NCBI RefSeq assembly: GCF_012927455.1
Contig: NZ_JABBPE010000008.1
Span: forward strand, 186,001 to 250,000
DNA: 64,000 nucleotides
Origin: Polaromonas sp.
GTDB lineage: Bacteria; Pseudomonadota; Gammaproteobacteria; Burkholderiales; Burkholderiaceae_C
Direction of reading: 5' to 3'
The notes under the pieces are model-generated. The model ran no database searches, was not told where the DNA came from, and saw nothing but the letters and a program-made list of their open reading frames with translations. Below are positions 43,517 to 52,512 of the stretch, in pieces (position 1 is the first letter of the stretch; the number at the start of each line of letters is the position of its first letter). A program made the position numbers and the translations under genes.

Positions 43517-43672
43517 GGAGCTGGCATTCGTTCCCGCCCGAAGCACGTTCGTCAGCCAGCAACGCGACAGCATCTTTATATGTCGTTATGGGTCTAAGAA
43601 ACTGACAAAACAATCGTTCTCTTACTTGCCGCAGAATGCCACAATCGTAGTCAACTCAAGAGGTATGCTGGG

Positions 43673-44611
43673 ATGAAACGATTGACGACTTTGATTTTTG
43701 GACTGGCCCTGTCGGCTGCGGCGGCCGCCCAACCTTTGCTCAGCCCCACAGAGCTGCAGACCAGGCTGGCTGACCCGCAGGTGCGCGTGATCGATATCCG
43801 CGATCCCAAATCGTATGCCGCCAAGCATATTCCGGGCGCGATCAATGCGCCCTACGGCAGCTGGCGCGGGGCGGCCAGCAACCCTGGTGAGCTGCCCGCA
43901 TTGCCCAAGCTCACCGCACTGGTGCAAAGCATGGGCCTGACAGCAGCCACACATGCGGTGGTGGTGTCCAGCGGCGCAGACGCCTCGGATTTCGGCGCCT
44001 CGGCACGCGTTTACTGGACGCTCAAGGTCTTGGGCTTGACTGATTTGTCCGTGCTCAATGGCGGTTTGAAGGCCTGGGCGCAAGCCGGTTTGCCGCAAAA
44101 CGATGTTCTTGCGACAGCCGCGGCCAGCAAATTTCAGCCCCAGATTAATGCCAGCATGGTGGCCTCCAAAGATGAACTGCTTCAGCGCATCAAGTCGGGG
44201 GACTCGGTGCTGATCGATGCACGCCCTGCTGAATTCTTTCTAGGCGATACCCGTCACCAAGCGGCCAAGCTGCCCGGCACTCTCAAAGGCGCGGTCAACC
44301 TGGAGCACGACAAGTGGTTTGCACCGGGCAGTTCGATATTTATGTCGGTCGCCCAGGCCAAACAGGTGGCGGCAGCCAGTCTGATCGACCCCGAAAAGGA
44401 AACCGTGTCCTTTTGCAATACCGGTCACTGGGCGGCGACCAACTGGTTCGCCATGTCTGAAGTGCTGGGCCAGAAAAATGTCAAGCTCTATGCCGGGTCG
44501 ATGGTGGACTGGTCGCAGGACGCGAACGGTCTGACCATGGATAACGTGCCGGGCCGCACGAAACAGTTGCTGATCGATGCGAAACTGTGGGCTGAACGCA
44601 CATTCCAGTGA
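43673..44611 (+). CDS. Exported double-rhodanese sulfurtransferase
   Basis: A 312-residue periplasmic protein: signal peptide (LTTLIFGLALSAAAAAQP), an N-terminal rhodanese domain (VIDIRDPKSYAAKHIPGAIN) without an active-site Cys, and a C-terminal domain (LIDARPAEFFLG) whose active loop SFCNTGHWAATNWF carries the catalytic Cys. It probably moves sulfane sulfur from thiosulfate or a persulfide. It is followed after 15 bp by a YeeE/YedE transporter, suggesting thiosulfate or sulfur handling across the membrane. Confidence 0.88.
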   Translation: MKRLTTLIFGLALSAAAAAQPLLSPTELQTRLADPQVRVIDIRDPKSYAAKHIPGAINAPYGSWRGAASNPGELPALPKLTALVQSMGLTAATHAVVVSSGADASDFGASARVYWTLKVLGLTDLSVLNGGLKAWAQAGLPQNDVLATAAASKFQPQINASMVASKDELLQRIKSGDSVLIDARPAEFFLGDTRHQAAKLPGTLKGAVNLEHDKWFAPGSSIFMSVAQAKQVAAASLIDPEKETVSFCNTGHWAATNWFAMSEVLGQKNVKLYAGSMVDWSQDANGLTMDNVPGRTKQLLIDAKLWAERTFQ

Positions 44612-44626
44612 TTCTCTGGACGTTTT

Positions 44627-45700
44627 ATGAAACGATTTCCTTTGGCGGCCTTGTTGGCCGCTTTTTTCTTCTTCCTGGCCTGGCAGGTGTCGATCCGGCA
44701 AGCGGTCTTGCTGCTGGTCGGTGTGGGCATGGGCACGGTGTTGGCTGGCGCACGCTTTGGCTTCACCTCGGGCTGGCGCCAACTGGTCGAGCGGCGTGAC
44801 CCGCAAGGTGTGACCGGCCAGGTGGTCCTGCTGGCCCTGGCCAGCGCTGCGGCGCTGCCCTTGCTGGCGCGCTTTCCCGAGTTGCAGGCCGCGCTGGGTC
44901 CGCCCAGCATCAGCCTGCTGATCGGTGCCTTTGTGTTCGGTCTGGCCATGCAGATAGCCGACGGTTGCGGATCCGGCACGCTGTACAAAGCCGGACTCGG
45001 CGTGCCACTCAACATGGCGATCCTGCCCTTGTTTGCGCTGGGCAGTTTTATGGGTTCAGCGCATTTGGACAGCTGGCTGGCTCTTGGCCAAATCGAGCCG
45101 GTGAGCTTCCCGGCTGAATTGGGCACGGTCCCAGCTTTGGGTCTGACCTTGGGCCTGTTGGCCCTGGTTCTGCTGGCGGTGCGCCAGTGGGTAGGTGCTG
45201 GCCAAACCTGGCTCAACAAGCGCTGGCTGTGGGGCGCCGTCGGCCTCGCCGCCTTGGCAACCCTGAACCTGTTGCTCGCTGGCCAGCCATGGGGCGTGGT
45301 CTACGGCTTTGGCCTGTGGGCGGCCAAAGGGGCGGTGGCGCTCGGGTTTTTCGATCCGGGCAGCAACGCATTTTGGAGCCAGGCCGGCAATGCCCAGCGC
45401 CTGGGCCAGACCGTGCTGATGGACGTGACCTCGATCACCAACATCGGCATCATGGGTGGTGCCCTGTGGGTTGCGGTCAAGGCCAGTCCCGACAGCAGAG
45501 CGCTGACCCCGCAGCAGTGGCGAATCGGCTTGCTGGCGGGTTTCGTTCTGGGCTATAGCTCTCGCCTGGCCTTCGGCTGCAACATAGGCGCGATGCTTAG
45601 CGGCATCTCAACCGGTAGCCTGCACGGCTGGATCTGGATGCCACTGGCCTTTGCCGGCACGCTGGTGGGTATTCGTGTGCGTAGGCACTATCAGTTCTAG
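44627..45700 (+). CDS. YeeE/YedE-family (TsuA-like) sulfur transporter
   Basis: A 357-residue membrane protein with nine or more hydrophobic segments. The paired cysteine loops MQIADGCGSGTLYKAG and LAFGCNIGAMLSGISTGSLH are the hallmark of YeeE/YedE proteins; the TsuA member imports thiosulfate by passing it between such cysteines. Its neighbour is a periplasmic rhodanese, which supports a sulfur role. The downstream 55-residue gene begins 9 bp after its stop. Confidence 0.88.
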   Translation: MKRFPLAALLAAFFFFLAWQVSIRQAVLLLVGVGMGTVLAGARFGFTSGWRQLVERRDPQGVTGQVVLLALASAAALPLLARFPELQAALGPPSISLLIGAFVFGLAMQIADGCGSGTLYKAGLGVPLNMAILPLFALGSFMGSAHLDSWLALGQIEPVSFPAELGTVPALGLTLGLLALVLLAVRQWVGAGQTWLNKRWLWGAVGLAALATLNLLLAGQPWGVVYGFGLWAAKGAVALGFFDPGSNAFWSQAGNAQRLGQTVLMDVTSITNIGIMGGALWVAVKASPDSRALTPQQWRIGLLAGFVLGYSSRLAFGCNIGAMLSGISTGSLHGWIWMPLAFAGTLVGIRVRRHYQF

Positions 45701-45709
45701 GAGGTGGCC

Positions 45710-45877
45710 ATGACTACCACGCGTCAACTTCAAGCAGTGTTTTGGCTGGCTCTGCTGGGCTTTCTGGCCTGGGACTGGTCAAGCTCTGCCGCCATTGACT
45801 TGCGCCAGGAGCCCCCACTCATTGCGGCAGGGTCGGGTCAAGCCTCCAGCGGCGGGCATTGCTCGATGGCTAAATAA
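45710..45877 (+). CDS. Small (55-residue) membrane protein of the sulfur module
   Basis: A short frame with a near-perfect AGGAGG seven bases before the ATG and only 9 bp after the YeeE stop. It has one hydrophobic helix (AVFWLALLGFLAWDW, residues 9-23) and a periplasmic or cytoplasmic tail ending GGHCSMAK with a single Cys. It is unrecognised, but the strong ribosome site and tight linkage argue that it is a real accessory protein of the rhodanese/YeeE pair. The gap 45878-46227 holds no further gene that I can support. Confidence 0.6.
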   Translation: MTTTRQLQAVFWLALLGFLAWDWSSSAAIDLRQEPPLIAAGSGQASSGGHCSMAK

Positions 45878-46227
45878 GTGATCTTCATCGTGCTTTCTCT
45901 TGAACTCGGCCTCACCTCCAAATGTGTTGCCAGGACGCATACAGCAAACTAACGGTAGGGCGCCGTTCATCGGCGGTAGCGAATGACCGTCACGGCCGCG
46001 GCTAACTATTTAGGTAGGGGCGAAATTTCAGACACCCTGAAGGCCAGGCGCCAGCACTTGTCAGAGACCACAGCCGTGGATGCGCAGAGGTCGGCCAGGC
46101 CTTACGTTTCATTCGATCATTTTCGAAGCCCGAGCTAGTATCGGTTTTTGGCTGAAATATCGATACCCCCATCAGTACCGAAAAAATCTTGAGCTTTCAT
46201 GTTATTCCGCGAAACCGCGTTAGGCAA

Positions 46228-46264
46228 CAAAAAACCCGCCATGCCTTTAGACATACGGGTTTTT
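46228..46264 (-). terminator. Terminator downstream of tRNA-Thr
   Basis: On the minus strand ACCCG...CGGGT closes a hairpin with an inner ATG/CAT pairing and is followed by six T residues. It lies about 30 bp beyond the tRNA 3' end and would end the petABC-sspAB-tRNA transcript. Confidence 0.75.
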
Positions 46265-46295
46265 AGGGGTTATGAGGTAATGTGAAACAGTGAAG

Positions 46296-46371
46296 TGGTG
46301 CCGCTTGTCGGAATCGAACTGACGACCTACCGCTTACAAGGCGGTTGCTCTACCAACTGAGCTAAAGCGGC
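46296..46371 (-). tRNA. tRNA-Thr (anticodon TGT), CCA encoded
   Basis: A complete cloverleaf on the minus strand: acceptor GCCGCTT/AAGCGGC, D arm GCTC/GAGC with AGTTGGTA loop, anticodon arm ACCGC-CTTGTAA-GCGGT giving anticodon TGT, T arm with GTTCGATTC, discriminator A and encoded CCA. It begins 13 bases after the sspB stop codon. Confidence 0.95.
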
Positions 46372-46383
46372 ACAATTCTTATT

Positions 46384-46941
46384 TTACTTGACCCGCTTTA
46401 GTGCGGGCCGCGTACGTGGGGGTGACTTGGGCGGTTCCGGTGCATCGGGGCCCGTCTCACCCACTGCTGGCGTGCTTTCGGGGACCAACTGCATGATCTT
46501 GCTGTCAGGCGCGTCGCTTCGCAACTGCACAGCCGGTGCAGCGATCGGCGCCACAGCCATTCCCGGGCCGGCATCGGTGCCCGTTGTCGGCTTTTCAGCA
46601 GGACCCGCCAAGGTGCTGACAGGACCCATGGGAAACGCCATGCCTTGCCCATTTTCACGCGCATAGATGGCAATGACATGGCTGATCGGCACGATGATTT
46701 CGCGGGCACTGCCGGCAAAGCGCGCCTTGAACTCGATGAAATCGTTTCCCAGCTGCAAGGAACTGGTCGCATCAAAACTGATGTTCAGCACGATCTCGTT
46801 GTTCTTTACATACTCGCGCGGCACCTGCACCGAGGCGTCCACCGACACGGCCACGTAAGGCGTGAAGCCGTTGTCGGTGCACCACTCGTAGAGGGCACGT
46901 ATCAAGTAGGGGCGCGTTGACGTGGCGTCCAGTGCGTTCAT
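46384..46941 (-). CDS. sspB: ClpXP protease specificity-enhancing factor SspB
   Basis: A 185-residue adaptor that brings ssrA-tagged proteins to ClpXP. The substrate-binding domain (STRPYLIRALYEWCTDNGFT, FDATSSLQLGNDFIEFKARF, VPISHVIAIYARENGQGMAF) is followed by a flexible Pro/Ala tail ending in a basic PPRTRPALKRVK, positioned like the ClpX-docking tail. The ATG at 46941 is chosen; a TTG at 46953 is also open. It is co-oriented and linked with sspA. Confidence 0.93.
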   Translation of the reverse strand: MNALDATSTRPYLIRALYEWCTDNGFTPYVAVSVDASVQVPREYVKNNEIVLNISFDATSSLQLGNDFIEFKARFAGSAREIIVPISHVIAIYARENGQGMAFPMGPVSTLAGPAEKPTTGTDAGPGMAVAPIAAPAVQLRSDAPDSKIMQLVPESTPAVGETGPDAPEPPKSPPRTRPALKRVK

Positions 46942-47000
46942 GAATTCAGCCAAGTTGAACCCGGACTAGCGCGGTATGCGAAGCGGCGCCCTCTTCACCA

Positions 47001-47092
47001 GCCGGGGCCGCGGAACCGGCTTTGCCGGGCCGCAGGCGCAACGCACCCCCGGGGGGCAGCGCATTACACGAAGTGAAAAGCGTGGGGGTCAT
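47001..47092 (+). repeat. Repeat B copy between sspA and sspB
   Basis: GCCGGGGCCGCGGAACCGGC, a GC-rich centre, CCCGGGGGGCAGCGCATTAC and ACGAAGTGAAAAGCGTGGGG. The left half differs from the 26.9-kb copy and matches 59.3 kb, so two subtypes share the right half. It ends two bases before the sspA stop, antisense to it. Confidence 0.85.
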
Positions 47093-47093
47093 A

Positions 47094-47705
47094 TTACTTG
47101 CGCATGACCTTCTCGGAAGGCGTCAGCGCCTCAATGTAGGCGGGGCGCGAAAAAATGCGTTCAGCGTACTTGAGCAGCGGCGCAGCATTTTTCGACAGGT
47201 CGATGCCGTAGTAATCCAGCCGCCAGAGCAGCGGCGCAATCGCCACGTCCAGCATGGAAAAGTTATCGCCCAGCATGAACTTGTTCTTCAGGAAAATCGG
47301 TGCCAGTTGTGTCAGGCGATCGCGGATGTGCGCGCGGGCTTTTTCCAGTGCCTTCTCGTTGCCTTTGGTGGCCCGCGACTCCAGCGTGCTGACGTGAACG
47401 AACAGTTCCTTTTCGAAGTTTAGCAAGAACAGCCGAACCCGCGCGCGGTCCACGGGGTCACCGGGCATGAGCTGGGGGTGCGGGAAGCGCTCGTCGATGT
47501 ACTCGTTGATGATGTTCGATTCGTACAAGATCAGATCGCGCTCGACCAGGATAGGCACCTGGCCGTACGGGTTCATCACATTGATGTCTTCCGGCTTGTT
47601 ATACAGATCGACATCGCGAATCTCGAAATCCATGCCTTTTTCGAACAGAACAAATCGGCAGCGGTGCGAGAAGGGGCAGGTTGTACCTGAATATAGGACC
47701 ATCAT
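47094..47705 (-). CDS. sspA: Stringent starvation protein A (GST-fold)
   Basis: A 203-residue SspA, a GST-fold protein that binds RNA polymerase and helps stress-time transcription. YSGTTCPFSHRCRFVLFEKG, VPILVERDLILYESNIINEY and the PHPQLMPGDPVDRAR block are characteristic. AGGAG lies nine bases before the ATG at 47705; a second ATG follows directly. It lies downstream of petC, as is common in betaproteobacteria. Confidence 0.94.
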   Translation of the reverse strand: MMVLYSGTTCPFSHRCRFVLFEKGMDFEIRDVDLYNKPEDINVMNPYGQVPILVERDLILYESNIINEYIDERFPHPQLMPGDPVDRARVRLFLLNFEKELFVHVSTLESRATKGNEKALEKARAHIRDRLTQLAPIFLKNKFMLGDNFSMLDVAIAPLLWRLDYYGIDLSKNAAPLLKYAERIFSRPAYIEALTPSEKVMRK

Positions 47706-47810
47706 GATTCGAAACTCCTGAAAACAAAAGAGTGGCGGCCAAGAATCAAACCTTAGAACCTGCCACTCCGAAGATGCCGGTGCGCTCATGGGCGCTAACG
47801 GCGAAAACTT

Positions 47811-48566
47811 TTATTTGACGTCTTTCCAGTACGCCGCGTTCAGGCGCCAGGCAAGAAAGGTCAAACCAAGTAGGAAGATCAACACCCAGACGCCGACGCG
47901 AACGCGGGTGTTCTGCGCCGGCTCGGCCATCCATTGCAGATAGCCCACCAGGTCACCCATAGCTTGGTCGTACTGCAACGGTGTCATGCTGCCGGGGGTG
48001 ACTTGCTGCCAGCCCTTGAAGATCGACACCTTGTGGCCGCTCTCTTGCTGCTCGGCGTAGACCGGCTTGCGCTCGCCCTGCAGTTCCCACAGCACATGCG
48101 GCATGGCCACATTGGGGAAAGCCAGGTTGTTCCAGCCAGTCGCCTTGGTCTCGTCGCGGTAGTAGGTGCGCAGGTAGGTATACAGGTAATCAGCACCGCT
48201 GCCGCCGGAGCCGGAGCGCGAGCGCGCAATCACGGTCAGGTCGGGCGGATTGCCGCCAAACCAGTCCTTGGCCTGTTTCGGATCAATCGCCGCTTTCATG
48301 GTTTCACCGATCTTGTCGGTGCTGAAGAGCAGGTTGTCCTTGATCTGCTTGTCGGTCAGGCCGATGTCTTTCAAGCGGTTAAAACGCATGAAGGCGGCCG
48401 AATGGCAGTTCAGGCAGTAATTGACAAACAGCTTGGCACCATTTTGCAAGGCTGCCAGATCGTTGGTCTTGCTGGGCGCTTTGTCCCAGGCAAGTCCGCC
48501 TTCCGAGGCCTGCGCACCAGCCATCAGGCCGACCGCTGTAATCAGGGCGAGGATCAGTTTTTTCAT
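47811..48566 (-). CDS. petC: Ubiquinol-cytochrome c reductase, cytochrome c1
   Basis: A 251-residue cytochrome c1 of the bc1 complex. Signal peptide (KLILALITAVGLMAGAQAS), heme-c site NYCLNCHSAAF, axial Met in NVAMPHVLWEL, and a C-terminal membrane anchor (VGVWVLIFLLGLTFLAWRL). GGAGAA precedes the ATG at 48566. The frame is open upstream into petB but that part is not conserved. It passes electrons from the Rieske protein to soluble cytochrome c. Confidence 0.95.
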   Translation of the reverse strand: MKKLILALITAVGLMAGAQASEGGLAWDKAPSKTNDLAALQNGAKLFVNYCLNCHSAAFMRFNRLKDIGLTDKQIKDNLLFSTDKIGETMKAAIDPKQAKDWFGGNPPDLTVIARSRSGSGGSGADYLYTYLRTYYRDETKATGWNNLAFPNVAMPHVLWELQGERKPVYAEQQESGHKVSIFKGWQQVTPGSMTPLQYDQAMGDLVGYLQWMAEPAQNTRVRVGVWVLIFLLGLTFLAWRLNAAYWKDVK

Positions 48567-48583
48567 TGTTGTAATTCTCCGGC

Positions 48584-49993
48584 TCAGTGGGCGGTAAAAG
48601 TTACGCGGCTTGGCACCGGCTTGAAGGTGCCGAGCTTGCTCCACCATGGCATCAACAAGAAGAAGCCAAAGTAGAACAGGGTCCCGACCTGCGAGACGCG
48701 CTCGCCGATGTAGGAGGGAGGCTGCGTACCCAGATAGCCGAGTATCAGAAAGTTGATCACGAAAATGCCGTACAAAATCTTGTTCCAGCTCGGGCGGTAC
48801 CGGATGGATTTGACTTTGCTGTTGTCCAGCCAAGGCAGGAAGAACAGGATGACGACGGCGCCGCCCATCACCACCACGCCCCAGAACTTGGCATCAATCA
48901 TCAGCATCGCCGCGACCAGCACGACGGCAGCACCGACCATGATGGCCTTGAACAGGCCGGCGATTTTGGCTTTGAGCACTCCAAGCAGCGCAGCGGCCAG
49001 CACGCAAGCGATCAGCGCATACATCATCTCACTGGTAATAGCGCGCAGCATCGAGTAGTAAGGCGTGAAGTACCAGACCGGCGCAATGTGCAACGGGGTT
49101 TTCAGCGGGTCGGCGGGGATGAAGTTGTTGTACTCCAGGAAGTAGCCGCCGAACTCTGGCGCAAAGAAAACGATGGCGGTGAAGATCATCAGGAACACGC
49201 AGACACCGAACACATCATGGACCGAGTAGTAAGGGTGAAACGGAATGCTGTCAAGCGGATGGCCATTGGCATCGCGCGGCGAGTTCGGCGCCTTGATTTC
49301 CACGCCGTCGGGGTTGTTGGAACCGACTTCGTGCAAAGCAATGATGTGCGCCACCACCAGTCCCAGCAGCACCAACGGCACGGCAATGACGTGAAAGGCG
49401 AAGAAGCGGTTCAGCGTGGCGTCACCGACCACGTAGTCGCCACGGATCAGCAGCGCCAGATCGGGGCCAACAAAAGGAATGGCGGCAAAAAGATTGACGA
49501 TCACCTGAGCACCCCAATAGCTCATCTGGCCCCAGGGCAGCAAGTACCCCATGAAGGCTTCGGCCATCAGACAGAGGAAAATCGCGCAGCCAAAAACCCA
49601 GATCAGTTCGCGCGGCTTGCGGTAGCTGCCGTAAATCAGGCCGCGGAACATGTGCAGGTAGACCACGATGAAGAAGGCCGAGGCACCGGTGGAATGCATG
49701 TAGCGGATCAGCCAGCCCCAGGGCACATCGCGCATGATGTACTCGACCGAACCAAACGCGAGTGCCGCGTCAGGCTTGTAGTGCATGGTCAGGAAAATTC
49801 CGGTGGCGATCTGGATCACCAACACCAGCAGCGACAACGCGCCGAAGACGTACCAGATGTTGAAGTTCTTCGGCGCGTAGTACTCGCTCATGTGCTCCTG
49901 GAAGAGCTTGCTGGCGGGGAAACGGTTGTCGACCCAGTTCATCGCTTTGACAGCGATTGGGGCATCGGAAGAAATTTCTTTGAATTCAGCCAT
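48584..49993 (-). CDS. petB: Ubiquinol-cytochrome c reductase, cytochrome b
   Basis: A 469-residue cytochrome b with about eight to nine membrane helices and two heme-b sites; the axial His pairs lie in helices two and four (e.g. YMHSTGASAFFIVVYLHMFR, FFAFHVIAVPLVLLGLVVAH). The quinol-site motif is PEFGGY in place of the common PEWY-type loop and should be read with caution. It lies 18 bp before petC. Confidence 0.95.
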   Translation of the reverse strand: MAEFKEISSDAPIAVKAMNWVDNRFPASKLFQEHMSEYYAPKNFNIWYVFGALSLLVLVIQIATGIFLTMHYKPDAALAFGSVEYIMRDVPWGWLIRYMHSTGASAFFIVVYLHMFRGLIYGSYRKPRELIWVFGCAIFLCLMAEAFMGYLLPWGQMSYWGAQVIVNLFAAIPFVGPDLALLIRGDYVVGDATLNRFFAFHVIAVPLVLLGLVVAHIIALHEVGSNNPDGVEIKAPNSPRDANGHPLDSIPFHPYYSVHDVFGVCVFLMIFTAIVFFAPEFGGYFLEYNNFIPADPLKTPLHIAPVWYFTPYYSMLRAITSEMMYALIACVLAAALLGVLKAKIAGLFKAIMVGAAVVLVAAMLMIDAKFWGVVVMGGAVVILFFLPWLDNSKVKSIRYRPSWNKILYGIFVINFLILGYLGTQPPSYIGERVSQVGTLFYFGFFLLMPWWSKLGTFKPVPSRVTFTAH

Positions 49994-50096
49994 AACTGAT
50001 CCTGGTTCGGTGGGGTTTTTTAGCCAGCGCTGGTGACGTTTTCGGAAGGTTTTTCAGGCGCTGACCGCAAGCTCTTTTGAATGGTTTGAAGCGCCT

Positions 50097-50723
50097 TCAG
50101 GCCTTTTTGTCGTCACCAATCAGCAGCCGGGTGTCCGACAGGTACATGTGCGGCGGCACTTCCAAATTGTCGGGTGAGGGCTTGTTCTTGTAAACCCGGC
50201 CGGCGATGTCGAAGGTCGAGCCATGGCAAGGGCAGAGGAAGCCGCCGGCCCAGTCGTCCGGCAGAGAAGGCTGTGCGCCGGACTGAAACTTGTCCGATGG
50301 CGAGCAGCCCAGGTGCGGACAGATGCCAACCACCACCAGCGTTTCGGGCTTGATGGAGCGGCCTTCGTTGCGGGCATATTCTGGCGTCAGTTCGGACGGT
50401 TTGCGTTCGGATTTGGGATCGGCCAGCAGACCATCGACTTTGGGCAGGGTCGCGAGCTGCTCGGGTGTGCGCCTGACAATCCACACCGGCTTGCCGCGCC
50501 ACTCCACCGTCATTTTTTCACCCGGTTTGATGCCCGAAATATCGACTTCGACTGCGGCACCCGTGGCCTTGGCCTTTTCGGAGGGCTGAAAACTGCTGAC
50601 GAAGGGCACGGCAACGGCAGCAACGCCGGCGCCGCCGACCGCGCAGGTGGCGACTAGCCAGTTTCTCTTGTCGTTATCGACAGGCGCGCCGGGCGGCACG
50701 CTGTTCAGGGTTGCTTGGGTCAT
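50097..50723 (-). CDS. petA: Rieske iron-sulfur subunit of the bc1 complex
   Basis: A 208-residue Rieske protein: N-terminal membrane anchor (NWLVATCAVGGAGVAAVAVP, with a short Tat-like context) and the [2Fe-2S] ligands in ICPHLGCSP and CPCHGSTFD, about 20 residues apart. First gene of petABC. The divergent mscL gene begins about 190 bp away. Confidence 0.95.
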   Translation of the reverse strand: MTQATLNSVPPGAPVDNDKRNWLVATCAVGGAGVAAVAVPFVSSFQPSEKAKATGAAVEVDISGIKPGEKMTVEWRGKPVWIVRRTPEQLATLPKVDGLLADPKSERKPSELTPEYARNEGRSIKPETLVVVGICPHLGCSPSDKFQSGAQPSLPDDWAGGFLCPCHGSTFDIAGRVYKNKPSPDNLEVPPHMYLSDTRLLIGDDKKA

Positions 50724-50915
50724 GAAAATCCTTCAAGAACTGGCTTGAAAAAAGGCATTTAGGGTTAGCCCTTGATTGTAGCGGAGCGCACAGCAGCTTT
50801 TCAAGGAGGGGCGCTCGCGCCTGAGCGGTTGCGCTGTGGCGCCGCTCTCTTTGATAATCATCTGCCGGTTGCTGCAAGGCGACCGAACAATATCCGACAA
50901 CAACAGAGGAACACT

Positions 50916-51350
50916 ATGGGAATGGCTCAGGAATTCAGGGAATTTGCCGTCAAAGGCAATGTTATTGATCTGGCGGTAGGCGTGATCATTGGCGCGGCCT
51001 TCGGCAAAATTGTCGATTCGCTGGTTGGCGATGTCATCTTGCCGGTGGTAGGCGCGGTATTTGGCAAGCTCGATTTTTCTGCCCTTTTTTTAGTGCTGGG
51101 ACCCGTGCCACCTGGCACCGCGCTGACGCTGGACGCACTGAAAAAAGCTGGCGTCCCGGTGCTTGCCTATGGCAACTTCATCACGGTCGCCGTCAACTTC
51201 GTGATTCTGGCTTTTGTCATTTTTCTGATGGTCAAGCAGATCAACCGCCTCAAACGCAAAGCTCCAGTCGCGCCTGCGGCAGCGCTGGCGCCGGCCGAAG
51301 AAGTCGTGCTGCTGCGAGAAATTCGCGACAACCTGCGCCGGCCGGTATAG
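50916..51350 (+). CDS. mscL: Large-conductance mechanosensitive channel
   Basis: A 144-residue MscL, which opens under membrane tension to release solutes on osmotic downshock. [20 protein letters not shown] and the pore helix [20 protein letters not shown] are typical; a second helix is [20 protein letters not shown], and the C-terminus is the helical bundle ([14 protein letters not shown]). AGAGGA precedes the ATG at 50916; open frame further upstream is not part of the gene. Confidence 0.95.
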   Translation: MGMAQEFREFAVKGNVIDLAVGVIIGAAFGKIVDSLVGDVILPVVGAVFGKLDFSALFLVLGPVPPGTALTLDALKKAGVPVLAYGNFITVAVNFVILAFVIFLMVKQINRLKRKAPVAPAAALAPAEEVVLLREIRDNLRRPV

Positions 51351-51405
51351 CCCGCATGCCCTTGCGATGGTGCGATTTCGAAGCGCAGCCCGCCGGGCAA
51401 ACGCA

Positions 51406-51458
51406 TTTGCTATTTATTCAATAGCTACTTACGCCCGTACTCATTGGGCTAGAGTCAT
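51406..51458 (+). repeat. Repeat A copy
   Basis: CAATAGCTACTTACGCCCGT followed by ACTCATTGGGCTAGAG, a full copy between the convergent mscL and pdxA genes. Confidence 0.85.
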
Positions 51459-51477
51459 TTTTACTCGTATTTTTTAG

Positions 51478-52512
51478 CTAAGCGACAAGCTGGCGCGCCA
51501 GGCGAATGGCGGCGCGCAGGCTGGAGGCGTCGGCCCGGCCGCTGCCGGCAATGTCAAACGCCGTGCCGTGGTCCGGGCTGGTGCGCACCAGCGGCAGGCC
51601 CAGCGTGACATTGACGCCCTGCTCCACGCCCAGATATTTGACCGGAATCAGCCCCTGGTCGTGGTACATCGCCACCACCACGTCAAACTCGCCGGCATGG
51701 CCAGGCGCATGGCGCGCCCGCATGAACACGGTGTCTGGCGCGAACGGGCCGCTTGCATCCAGGCCCTCGGCGCGGGCCGCTGCGATGGCCGGGGCGATGA
51801 TGCGCTGCTCTTCGCTGCCAAACAGCCCGCCCTCGCCGGCATGCGGGTTCAAGCCCGCCACCGCGATGCGCGGCGCGCGTCCCAGGCTGGCGCCCACCGC
51901 CTGGTGCGTGATGCGCAGGGTTTGCAGCACACTGTCGAAGGTCACGGCCTCGATCGCTTTTCTCAGCGACATATGGATGCTGACCAGCACGGTTTTTAGT
52001 TCGTCATTGGCCAGCATCATGCGCACCGGCACGGCGCTCACGGGCTGGCCCAGAAACGCCGCGGCCTCGGCTTGCAGCATCTCGGTGTGACCCGCAAACC
52101 CCGCGACCCAGCCTCCGGCAGCGGCCAGCGCCTCTTTATGAATCGGCGCCGTCACCATGGCCGCCGCCTCGCCCGCCAGCACCGCCCGGGCCGTCCAGAC
52201 AATGCAGTCCGCTGCGGCTTTTCCGGCCAAATGACTCACCAGCCCATACGGGATGGGCGCAAACAGCTCACATTTTTGTAGCACGGGGATGCAGCGTGGT
52301 GGCACCGATGAGGCGTCTGCCAAGCTGTCAAGGTGCGCCACTGGCCAAGCCAGCGGCGCCGCCATCAGCGCGGCGGCACGGCGCAGCGTGGCCACGTCAC
52401 CGACCACGATGCAGCCCGCCAGCTCAGCCGGCGCATCGCGAAACGCCTTGGCGATAATTTCCGGGCCTATGCCGGCGCCATCGCCCATGGTGATGAGAAG
52501 CGGTTTGTTCAT
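51478..52512 (-). CDS. pdxA: 4-hydroxythreonine-4-phosphate dehydrogenase
   Basis: A 344-residue PdxA, oxidising 4-hydroxythreonine phosphate in pyridoxal 5'-phosphate synthesis. TMGDGAGIGPEIIAKAF at the N-terminus, GFAGHTEMLQ, NPHAGEGGLFGSEE and YHDQGLIPVKYLG supply the metal-binding histidines. Its ATG overlaps the stop of the nif3-like gene by four bases. Confidence 0.95.
   Translation of the reverse strand: MNKPLLITMGDGAGIGPEIIAKAFRDAPAELAGCIVVGDVATLRRAAALMAAPLAWPVAHLDSLADASSVPPRCIPVLQKCELFAPIPYGLVSHLAGKAAADCIVWTARAVLAGEAAAMVTAPIHKEALAAAGGWVAGFAGHTEMLQAEAAAFLGQPVSAVPVRMMLANDELKTVLVSIHMSLRKAIEAVTFDSVLQTLRITHQAVGASLGRAPRIAVAGLNPHAGEGGLFGSEEQRIIAPAIAAARAEGLDASGPFAPDTVFMRARHAPGHAGEFDVVVAMYHDQGLIPVKYLGVEQGVNVTLGLPLVRTSPDHGTAFDIAGSGRADASSLRAAIRLARQLVA

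Noticed and set aside
48587..49999. Long open frame on the plus strand opposite petB
   Set aside because: It is the exact antisense of a strongly conserved cytochrome b, is Glu/His/Arg-rich and low in hydrophobic residues, with no ribosome site. It is a compositional shadow.
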